Below are positions 1-6,106 of a stretch of DNA of 8,349 bases, piece after piece. Both the position numbers and the translations under genes were made by a program. Numbering within the stretch: position 1 is the stretch's first letter; every line of letters starts with the position of its first letter. Under the pieces are notes generated by a model. That model was not told the DNA's origin, made no database searches, and saw only the letters and a list, made by a program, of their open reading frames with translations. The stretch is from an uncultured Oscillospiraceae bacterium (lineage in GTDB: Bacteria; Bacillota; Clostridia; Oscillospirales; Ruminococcaceae). The stretch is taken from NCBI GenBank assembly GCA_958403605.1, contig CATXYA010000053.1:1-8349 (forward strand), given 5' to 3'.

Positions 1-21
1 GTTGCAAAACAGCAACCAAAG

Positions 22-67
22 AAACACCTTCTGCAACAACCAGAGAAGTTGTTGCAGAAGGTGTTTT
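22..67 (+). terminator. Perfect 19-bp hairpin, probable terminator of a gene left of the window
   Basis: Positions 22-40 are exactly complementary to 48-66, with a 7-nt loop (CAGAGAA). The right arm ends in a T run (64-67), and a second T-rich stretch follows (TTGTTTTGCTT, 70-80). The stem is only moderately GC-rich, but its perfect pairing and T-rich exit fit an intrinsic terminator for a rightward gene ending outside the window. The T run is partly inside the stem, so a processing or regulatory hairpin is possible. Confidence 0.55.
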
Positions 68-106
68 CATTGTTTTGCTTGATCGATCGCCGCATCTCAG
101 GGCCCG

Positions 107-133
107 GTAGGGAACGCCGTCCCCGGCGTTCCG
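107..133 (+). repeat. REP/MITE-like palindromic repeat, copy 1
   Basis: This 27-nt unit begins GTAGGGAACGCCG. It folds on itself: 111-119 pairs with 124-132 as a 9-bp GC-rich stem around a 4-nt loop (TCCC). It is an exact reverse complement of 285-311. Short hairpins of this form (GTAGGG head, palindromic body, CCG tail) resemble dispersed repeats I associate with clostridial gut genomes. That association is from memory and was not checked. Confidence 0.7.
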
Positions 134-284
134 TTCCCCATGAAACAGTGCGGGCTGGAATCAATGCTCCATGGCTCCGCAAAGAGGTGGGGAACTCCAA
201 CAAAGGTGGCGGCTTTTCGGAGAATGCGTTTCCACAAGAAGACTGCCCGAGAAAAAAGGGCACCATCGCCTTGACTTTCAGCAG

Positions 285-311
285 CGGAACGCCGGGGACG
301 GCGTTCCCTAC
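285..311 (-). repeat. REP/MITE-like palindromic repeat, inverted copy 2
   Basis: This is an exact 27-nt reverse complement of the copy at 107-133; pairing stops at both ends (106/312 and 134/284 do not match). The two copies enclose 151 nt, so the whole unit (107-311) is a 205-nt segment bounded by terminal inverted repeats. No clear target-site duplication flanks it and no transposase is nearby. It could be a MITE-like element or a REP pair of the BIME type. Confidence 0.7.
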
Positions 312-329
312 AGAGATAATTTTTTCTTT

Positions 330-360
330 GGGTGCCGTTTTGCGGGCGCACCCTGTTTTT
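330..360 (+). terminator. Weak terminator-like hairpin in the leader
   Basis: GGGTGC (330-335) pairs with GCACCC (348-353) over a 12-nt loop and is followed by TGTTTTT (354-360). The short stem and large loop make it a weak intrinsic terminator. It lies upstream of the candidate promoter at 410-417, so it would shield the DUF11 gene from read-through rather than attenuate it. Confidence 0.35.
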
Positions 361-409
361 CAATTCTTCAGAAAAAACAAGAAATCAGTGTCAGTGCCCC
401 GCCCGGTGG

Positions 410-417
410 CATACAAT
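410..417 (+). promoter_or_regulatory. Candidate sporulation-type (SigE/SigK-like) -10 element
   Basis: The octamer CATACAAT matches the -10 consensus of the mother-cell sigma factor SigE (CATAnnnT) and overlaps that of SigK. Transcription would start near 424, leaving a leader of about 54 nt before the ATG at 478. No convincing -35 partner (ATA-type for SigE, AC-type for SigK) is visible 14-17 nt upstream. The inner TACAAT could also serve as a vegetative -10, although no TTGACA-like -35 is seen either. Given the short motif, this is a lead rather than a call. Confidence 0.4.
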
Positions 418-477
418 GAAAGGGCCTGTGTTGGGCCGGCTTTCCGACTGCCGATTCCAGAAAGGAGCTCGTGTGCG

Positions 478-3400
478 ATGGCGACAATGATAACCGGGAC
501 GGTCTACAGTGACAGCAACCACAACGGACGATATGAGGAGGGCAAGCCGGGCATCCCGGCGGTCTCCATCGTACTCTACGACGAAGCGGGGGTCTGCACG
601 CCGACCCGCACGGACGCCGAGGGGCAGTACCGCTTTGCTGTGACGGAGGCGGGTACTTATACCATTTATGAGACGGGAGCCGTCCCCACGGCCTGCCCGC
701 CGACTGTGTTTACCCAGCCGGAGGGCTTCACCCTGTCAAACGGGCCGCGCAAGCGGACGGTCGTGGTGACGGAGGAGCAGATCGCGCAGGAAACGGTGCT
801 TGGACCGCAGGATTTCGGCCATGACACGGTGTACGACCCGCTCTCGTGCAGTGCCCAGATGATCCAATTCGCGGGCAGGCCCACCAAATGGTACAATATC
901 AACTTGGTGACCGGGGAATCCACGCTGCGGGGGCCGCTCACACCGGAGGACGATGTGAACGGCATCGGCTACAACCCGCTGGATAACTACCTTTACGGCT
1001 GCGACATTACAACGGGCAATCTGGTGCGGATCGGCAGCAGCGGCGGCCTGATGCAGCTCTCCTGGCCCACGGGCCTGCCTGCGGGCGGCTACAACGTGGG
1101 CGCTTTTGACAACGATGGGTTCCTCTACCTTTCCATCAACAAGACCAGCCGTTTTTATACCGTGGACCTGCGGCCCGGGTCCGCCACTTTTATGAAATTA
1201 GTGGACCCGGCGGCGGGATATGTGGAACAGACCGCGGACTATGGCACACGCCTGTCCACGCCGGTCAACCTCAGCGATTGGGCCTGGGACCCCACGGACG
1301 GCAATTTGTACGGTGTGCAGAACAACGGCGTGCTGACCCGCATTTCGCCCACCACGGGCGCGGTGACTTTGCTGGATACCGCCGGCCCCACGCCCAACGA
1401 TTCCTTCGGCGCTGTGGGGATCGACGGCACCGGGACCCTGTACGCCATCCTGAACCGGGACGGCACGGTCTATCAATACGATTACCAGGACGGCACTGCG
1501 TCCGGCAAAGCGTTTTCCAAGAGCTCCCCGGCCAATTTCAACGACGGCGCCATGTGTCCCAAAGCGGAGATCCGCGTGGACTACGGCGACGCCCCCGACC
1601 TGGATGCGGGCACGGGCAAAGGAAACTATCATACGCTGCTGGACAATAACGGACCCCGGCACAATGTGGTGAACACGCTCACCCTGGGCAGCCGTGTCAC
1701 AACCGAAGACGACGCCCACCAAAACGCAGATGCCACCGGGGACGATATCGGCGCAGGCGTACAGGACGATGCTCTTGCGCTGCCGCTGCCGCCGCTTTCC
1801 ATGATCGAGCAGACCTACGCGCTGGAGGCCGCCGTCACCAATGAGACGGGAAGTACCGCCAACCTTTACGGCTGGATCGATTTTAATCAAAATGGACGGT
1901 TTGAGCCGCAGGAGGCGGCCCCGGTGACACCCGTGCCCAGCGCCGCCGGGCGGCAGACCATCCCCTTGACCTTCACAGTCCCCGCGGACGCGCTGCCCAA
2001 CGTGGGCAGTACCTTCCTGCGCCTGCGGCTGACCACCGACACGCTGCCGGAAACGCCGGGCACACAGGATTCCCGCAGCGTCGGCCCCGCCGCGGACGGA
2101 GAGGTGGAGGACTATTTGCTGCCCATCCTCGCCGTGGCGGACCTGGCGGTGGAAAAGCGCGCGGACCGGGATGTCTTGTTGGTGGGAGATATCATTACTT
2201 ACACCATCCAAGTGACGAATTACGGCCCGGCGGGCGCGGCGGACAGCATTCTGACGGATACTGTGCCCGCGGAGCTGGACCAGCCGCGCTACAGCCTGGA
2301 TGGCGGCGCCACCTGGCAGGTGTGGGAAGGCGCCCTGCCGTTGGGGGCGCTGGCGGCAGGGGATTCCCGCACCATCCTGCTGCAGGGGACCTATCAAGGC
2401 ACAGGCCGTGATGCCCTGGTCAACACGGCCGGCGTCACTTCCTCCACACCGGACCCCGACCTCACCAACAACACCGGCAAGGCGGAGACACCGGCGGCGG
2501 TGAGTGCGGACCTCTCCCTCACCAAAACAGGCGCGCCCAACCCCGCGGAGGCGGGCGGTCTGCTGCAGTATACGCTGCAAGTCCGGAATGCCGGGCCATC
2601 TGACGCGGAAAATACTGTTCTGCAGGATACCCTGCCGCCGGAATTATCCCAGGCGGAATTTTCTGCGGATGGCGGCCGCACCTGGGCGCCCTGGAAAGGG
2701 ACCCATGACATCGGTACACTGGAAAGCGGCGGGACGCGGAACTTTTTGTTGCGGGCCAAGGTGCCGGCGGATGCCGCCGGGGAGCTGGTGAACACGGCCA
2801 CAGTCGGCAGCGTCACTCCCGACCCGGAAATAGAAAACAATACCGCCACTGAGGTACTGCCGCTGGAGGCCGCGGCAGACCTGCAGGTCGTCAAGATGGC
2901 GCGGCCCGACCCGGTGGAGGTGGGCGGCGAACTGACTTATACCATTGTGGTCACCAACGCGGGCCCGGCGGACGCGAAAGACGTGGTGCTGCGGGACGAG
3001 ATCCCCGCCGGGCTCTCCGAGGTCCAGTTTTCCCTGGACGGCGGCGCCAGCTGGCAGCAATGGACGGGCGCGCTGCGCCGGGAGGTGATTCCCGCCGGTG
3101 AGAGCACCACCATCCTGCTGCGGGGAACGGCGGGCCGGACAGGCGGGGAACGGCTGCGCAACACTGTCAACGTGGAGAGCAGCACACCGGACCCCGATCT
3201 TTCCAACAATACCGATACCATCGAGACCGGGCTGCTTGCGCCGCTGGTGCCCACGCCCTGCGGCGAGGCGGATCTCGCCGTCACCAAAAGCGCCCATCCC
3301 GCCTCCGTCAGCCCCGGCCAACGGCTGACTTATACCATTACCGCGGTCAACCGCGGCCCCGACGCGGCTAAGGACGCGGTGCTCTACGACACCCTCCCGC

Positions 3401-4014
3401 CCGAGCTGTCGGCGGCGGAGGTGTCGCGGGACGGCGGCGCTACCTGGGACGCCTGGGCCACGCCCTATCCGCTGGGGGAACTGGCAAGCGGCGAATCGCG
3501 CACACTGCTGGTGCGCGCCCGCGTGGAATCGTCCGCCCGGGGGCTGATCTCCAATGCAGTGGTCGTCACCAGCTCCACGCCGGACCCACGGCCCGGCGAC
3601 AACAGCGACGCCACCGTCACGCCCGTCAAGGCGGGGGCGGACCTGGTACTCACCAAGACGGCCTATCCGGTGCCCGCCTGCCGCGGCCAGTATCTCACCT
3701 ATACGCTGACGGTCACCAACCTGGGGCCGGAGAGCGCCGAAGAGGTGACCGTCACGGACCGTCTTCCCGATGCGCTGAGCAGCCCGGTCTTTTCACTGGA
3801 CCACGGCGCCGGCTGGCGTCCCTGGGGCGGCTCTTACAGCCTGGATTCCTTGGCTCCGGGAGCCTCGGCGGAAATTTTAGTGGCTGGGATCGTGGACCCC
3901 TGCGCCTGCGGCCCCATCGTCAACAAGGCGTCCGCGACGGCATCCACCCCGGACCCTAATTTGCAGAACAATCAGGCCAGAACAGAAACCCCGGTGCAGA
4001 CCTGCGATTGCTGA
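478..4014 (+). CDS. Large modular DUF11-repeat surface-type protein (SdrD_B / DUF6923-like / GEVEDY / 5x DUF11)
   Basis: This encodes a 1178-residue, almost all-beta protein. The start at 478 is chosen because AAAGGAG (461-467) lies 10 nt upstream. Domains in order: an SdrD_B-like Ig domain (about 4-115) with a Ca-type loop (D12, N14, N16, E20); a DUF6923-like region (about 121-362) with recurring aromatic LYG/LYA strands, likely propeller-like; a GEVEDY domain (about 368-550) that starts YGDAPD, carries an EF-hand-like loop (D468, N470, N472, E476, E479) and ends GEVEDYLLPI; then five DUF11 repeats (554-672, 677-795, 800-917, 931-1048, 1054-1172). There is no N-terminal hydrophobic segment, LPXTG motif, S-layer domain or transmembrane helix, and the protein ends in TCDC. 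Such domains are typical of extracellular or cell-surface proteins, so the lack of an export signal is odd. A spore-surface role is inferred from that and from the -10 box at 410-417. Function is unknown. Confidence 0.9.
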   Translation: MATMITGTVYSDSNHNGRYEEGKPGIPAVSIVLYDEAGVCTPTRTDAEGQYRFAVTEAGTYTIYETGAVPTACPPTVFTQPEGFTLSNGPRKRTVVVTEEQIAQETVLGPQDFGHDTVYDPLSCSAQMIQFAGRPTKWYNINLVTGESTLRGPLTPEDDVNGIGYNPLDNYLYGCDITTGNLVRIGSSGGLMQLSWPTGLPAGGYNVGAFDNDGFLYLSINKTSRFYTVDLRPGSATFMKLVDPAAGYVEQTADYGTRLSTPVNLSDWAWDPTDGNLYGVQNNGVLTRISPTTGAVTLLDTAGPTPNDSFGAVGIDGTGTLYAILNRDGTVYQYDYQDGTASGKAFSKSSPANFNDGAMCPKAEIRVDYGDAPDLDAGTGKGNYHTLLDNNGPRHNVVNTLTLGSRVTTEDDAHQNADATGDDIGAGVQDDALALPLPPLSMIEQTYALEAAVTNETGSTANLYGWIDFNQNGRFEPQEAAPVTPVPSAAGRQTIPLTFTVPADALPNVGSTFLRLRLTTDTLPETPGTQDSRSVGPAADGEVEDYLLPILAVADLAVEKRADRDVLLVGDIITYTIQVTNYGPAGAADSILTDTVPAELDQPRYSLDGGATWQVWEGALPLGALAAGDSRTILLQGTYQGTGRDALVNTAGVTSSTPDPDLTNNTGKAETPAAVSADLSLTKTGAPNPAEAGGLLQYTLQVRNAGPSDAENTVLQDTLPPELSQAEFSADGGRTWAPWKGTHDIGTLESGGTRNFLLRAKVPADAAGELVNTATVGSVTPDPEIENNTATEVLPLEAAADLQVVKMARPDPVEVGGELTYTIVVTNAGPADAKDVVLRDEIPAGLSEVQFSLDGGASWQQWTGALRREVIPAGESTTILLRGTAGRTGGERLRNTVNVESSTPDPDLSNNTDTIETGLLAPLVPTPCGEADLAVTKSAHPASVSPGQRLTYTITAVNRGPDAAKDAVLYDTLPPELSAAEVSRDGGATWDAWATPYPLGELASGESRTLLVRARVESSARGLISNAVVVTSSTPDPRPGDNSDATVTPVKAGADLVLTKTAYPVPACRGQYLTYTLTVTNLGPESAEEVTVTDRLPDALSSPVFSLDHGAGWRPWGGSYSLDSLAPGASAEILVAGIVDPCACGPIVNKASATASTPDPNLQNNQARTETPVQTCDC
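2137..3993 (+). repeat. Five tandem DUF11 repeats (protein level)
   Basis: Five units of about 118-119 residues start at 2137, 2506, 2875, 3268 and 3637. Each opens with ADL-x-(V/L)-x-K, continues with a YT(I/L)-x3-N-x-GP strand, a mid-domain DTLP- or DEIP-type turn and a DGG-x2-W-x2-W segment, and closes with (S/T)-x-TPDP followed by NN or DN. Short linkers (4-13 residues) separate them; the longest, between units 3 and 4, is proline-rich and holds C928. Units are clearly diverged in DNA sequence, so the array is old rather than a recent slippage product. Confidence 0.85.
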
Positions 4015-4042
4015 GCAGCTGTTGGGAATCGAAGCAAAAAGG

Positions 4043-4089
4043 CCCCCGCCGCCGCATTCTCCGGGAGATGCGGCGGCGGGGGGTCTTTT
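4043..4089. terminator. Strong bidirectional terminator between convergent genes
   Basis: Positions 4043-4057 pair perfectly with 4068-4082, giving a 15-bp GC-rich stem with a 10-nt loop. On the plus strand it is followed by TCTTTT (4084-4089) and terminates the DUF11 gene, which stops at 4014. On the minus strand the A5 run at 4036-4040 becomes a U tract, so the same hairpin can end the phosphoesterase gene, which stops at 4103. Confidence 0.88.
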
Positions 4090-4102
4090 GACTAAAAGTG
4101 AT

Positions 4103-5248
4103 TTATGCCTTGAATTGCAGCGTCAGCCGGACGATCTCGGCGTCGGTGCCCACGCGCATGGCGGGGCCCCACATCCCGGCGCCCGCCGTCACCACACTGG
4201 TGACGCCGTCCACGGTGCGGCAGCCCCAGGCGTTGGGCCACAGGAGCTTGACGAAGAGGTTGGCGGGGAACAGCTGGCCGTCGTGCGTGTGGCCGGACAA
4301 GACCACGTCGGCGCCCGCCGCCGCGGCTTCCGCCAGGGCGCGGGGCTGATGATCCAAAAACAAGACGGGCTTGGCCGTATCCAGCCCGGCGGTGAGGGCG
4401 GCGGCGGACACACGCGCGGCGCCGTCCGCGGGCCGCTTGGCGTCTTTGCGCCCCACCAGGTAAAAGGCGCCGTCCACCTCCACGGCCTCGTCCGAAAGCA
4501 GGGTGACCCCGGCATCGGTGAGCAGCTGCGCCATGCGCGGGTCCGTGGTGGGCGTGCCCCGGAAGGAGAAGCCGCCCAGCAGCTTTTCCTGCACGTCGTG
4601 GTTGCCCCAGCAGGCATAGACGCCGTACTTGCTTTGGATGGCGGCCAGCGCGGCGCGGACGGCCTCGGGATCGTCCAGGGCCTCGTACTCATTGTCAAAA
4701 ATGTCCCCGGCCAGGCAGACGAGGTCCGGCTGCTGGTCGTTGATGAGGCCGGTGATGCGCTCCAGCTGGCGGCTGCCCAAATTGGCGCCCAGGTGCAGAT
4801 CCGACACCAGGACCACGTTCAGCGTGTCCCCGGCGGCACAGGGTTTGTCCACCGCGGCCTGCCAGTGCGTCACGCGCACGTCTTTTCCGTGAAAAAAGCC
4901 ATAACCGCTGACAAGGCAGACCACCAGCAGCACGGCGGCGCCCGCCCGCACCCGGTTTTTCCGTGTGCGGAAGCGCCGGGGCAGCAGCAGGCGCAGCCCT
5001 TCGGCCAGCAGCAAAAACAAGAGCGTGTAAAGCAGGACGCCCAGCCAGATGTTGCCCAGGGTGCGCAGGGGCCGCCAGCCCGTCAGAAAGCCGGTCAGCA
5101 CAGAGGTGCAGACGAAAGCGAACCCCAGTGAAATGGCTGCACGCGCAGGGCGGCTGTGCAGTCCCACCGCGCGCAGCCACCCCAGAAAACGCCACAAAAG
5201 ATACGCATGGACCGCCAGATACAGCGGCGCCAGCAAAACAGCAAGCAC
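4103..5248 (-). CDS. Membrane-anchored metallophosphoesterase (YkuE/YaeI-like)
   Basis: This 381-residue protein has an N-terminal membrane part and a C-terminal calcineurin-like metallophosphoesterase domain. Hydrophobic segments lie at about 1-24, 39-57, 66-88 and 102-119. The catalytic domain (about 143-381) carries the full metal-site series: SDLHLG (D150, H152), GDIFDN (D182), GNHD (215-218), LDH (H300) and GHTHDG (H320, H322). The family hydrolyses phosphoesters at a two-metal centre; for YkuE/YaeI-type members the natural substrate is poorly defined, and UDP-diacylglucosamine or other lipid-linked phosphates have been discussed. The start is a GTG with GGGAG 9 nt upstream; an ATG nearer that site is in another frame. 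A TTGACG box (5304-5299) and TTTAAT (5277-5272) are 21 nt apart, too far for a normal promoter. The terminator at 5303-5333 suggests it is transcribed apart from the BI-1 gene. Confidence 0.9.
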   Translation of the reverse strand: MLAVLLAPLYLAVHAYLLWRFLGWLRAVGLHSRPARAAISLGFAFVCTSVLTGFLTGWRPLRTLGNIWLGVLLYTLLFLLLAEGLRLLLPRRFRTRKNRVRAGAAVLLVVCLVSGYGFFHGKDVRVTHWQAAVDKPCAAGDTLNVVLVSDLHLGANLGSRQLERITGLINDQQPDLVCLAGDIFDNEYEALDDPEAVRAALAAIQSKYGVYACWGNHDVQEKLLGGFSFRGTPTTDPRMAQLLTDAGVTLLSDEAVEVDGAFYLVGRKDAKRPADGAARVSAAALTAGLDTAKPVLFLDHQPRALAEAAAAGADVVLSGHTHDGQLFPANLFVKLLWPNAWGCRTVDGVTSVVTAGAGMWGPAMRVGTDAEIVRLTLQFKA

Positions 5249-5302
5249 AAAACATTTCTCCCTTCTGCATCATTAAAACGCGGTACGCGGGAAAAATGCG
5301 TC

Positions 5303-5333
5303 AAAAAAAGCGCCTCTTCCGCAGAAGAGGCGC
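5303..5333 (-). terminator. Intrinsic terminator after the BI-1 family gene
   Basis: GCGCCTCTTC (5310-5319) pairs perfectly with GAAGAGGCGC (5324-5333) over a CGCA loop. On the minus strand the stem is followed by seven U residues (A run at 5303-5309). It sits 11 nt past the stop of the BI-1 family gene and is a textbook terminator for leftward transcription. Confidence 0.92.
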
Positions 5334-5344
5334 CAATAGAATCC

Positions 5345-6058
5345 TTAGTTTTTGTTGCTGCGGCCGATCAGGCGCAGGATATAGAGGAACATATTGATGA
5401 AGTCCAGATACAGCTCCAGCGCGCAGTAGATGGAAGCGTTCTGCGCCAGAGCCTCGTTGCCCTCGGTGGCATAGTACATGGTTTTGATCTTCTGCGTATC
5501 GTAGGCCGTGTAGCCCATGAAGATCACCAGACCGATGATGCAGGCGATGCGGTCAAAGCTCGAAAGCGGCAGGAACATGGACAGCAGCCAGAACGCCGCC
5601 AGGAAGATCAGCCCCGCAAACAGCATCGGCGCCAGGCGGGACAGATCGCGCTTGGTGAGGTAGCCGTAGCCCGCCAGCACCGCGAAATACACCGCCGTGA
5701 AACCGAACACCAGCACCATGCTGGAAAGATCGTACAGCAGGAACAGGGAAGAGAACGTGATGCCGTTCAGCGCGGCATAGAGGAAAAACAATCCCCGCGC
5801 GGCGCCGGCGGACAGCGTGTTGAGCTTGCGGCCCAAAACGATGACCACGATCACCTCCGCGATCAGCAGGATGAAGGGCAGCATGGGCAGCGCGATCAGC
5901 GCGTAAATGGTCAGGCCGGAGGCATAGCCGCCGAAAGCGACCAAAAAGGTGACCAGCAGGCCCAGGGCCATCCAGCCGAAGGTTTTAGCGGTATAGGCGC
6001 TCAGCGGCTCACGGGCTTGCTCGATGCCATAACCGGGTTCATTGAACATATCATTCAT
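5345..6058 (-). CDS. Bax inhibitor-1 (BI-1/YccA) family membrane protein
   Basis: This 237-residue integral membrane protein has about seven hydrophobic segments, roughly 24-45, 50-75, 86-108, 112-132, 143-163, 170-188 and 210-231. Two family hallmarks are intact: GYTAYDTQKIK (182-192, D187) and ALELYLDFINMFLYILRLIG (213-232, D219). In characterised bacterial members such as Bacillus YetJ, an Asp pair in these last helices forms a pH-sensitive gate for a slow Ca leak, so D187 and D219 are the likely equivalents. A calcium or ion-leak role here is inferred from the family only. The start at 6058 is the only in-frame option; GAGGAG lies about 13 nt upstream, a long spacing. The 48-nt gap to nnrD has no terminator, so the two genes are probably co-transcribed. 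The length is typical of the family. Confidence 0.93.
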   Translation of the reverse strand: MNDMFNEPGYGIEQAREPLSAYTAKTFGWMALGLLVTFLVAFGGYASGLTIYALIALPMLPFILLIAEVIVVIVLGRKLNTLSAGAARGLFFLYAALNGITFSSLFLLYDLSSMVLVFGFTAVYFAVLAGYGYLTKRDLSRLAPMLFAGLIFLAAFWLLSMFLPLSSFDRIACIIGLVIFMGYTAYDTQKIKTMYYATEGNEALAQNASIYCALELYLDFINMFLYILRLIGRSNKN

Positions 6059-6106
6059 AAAATTCGATGCACTCCTCTCTCAGTCGATATCATCAACATA
6101 CCATAT

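Larger units (their letters stand above)
1..477. other. Non-coding leader region upstream of the DUF11 protein gene
   Basis: I see no credible gene here. The frame of the downstream gene stays open leftwards to position 49. However, its only start at that end is a TTG inside a hairpin arm, no ribosome binding site precedes it, and the translation is basic low-similarity sequence. What the stretch does hold is a hairpin at the left edge, two inverted copies of a palindromic repeat, a weak terminator-like hairpin, a candidate promoter and the ribosome binding site of the next gene. A short stem-loop (GTTGC at 1-5 pairing with GCAAC at 12-16) also lies at the extreme left. Confidence 0.7.

Noticed and set aside
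97..363. Small minus-strand open frame (88 codons) across the leader
   Set aside because: It runs through both inverted repeats, so its similar arginine- and proline-rich ends only reflect the repeat pair; no ribosome binding site or family resemblance.
49..477. N-terminal extension of the DUF11 protein by 143 codons from a TTG at 49
   Set aside because: The TTG lies in the arm of a perfect hairpin and has no ribosome binding site. The translated stretch crosses two palindromic repeats and gives no recognisable domain or signal peptide, whereas the ATG at 478 has a good AAAGGAG site and begins the first conserved domain.
1198..2580. Long minus-strand open frame (460 codons) inside the DUF11 gene
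   Set aside because: It is antisense to well-supported domains; its composition (Arg, Gly, Val, Gln) is what GC-rich complementary DNA yields, with no motif.
2137..3993. Recent tandem duplication of the DUF11 units
   Set aside because: The five units share protein motifs but are clearly diverged in DNA sequence, so no recent expansion or slippage is supported.
4022..5131. Plus-strand open frame (369 codons) opposite the phosphoesterase gene
   Set aside because: It crosses the terminator at 4043-4089 and is antisense to a gene with all catalytic motifs; the product is Gln/His/Gly-rich without any domain.
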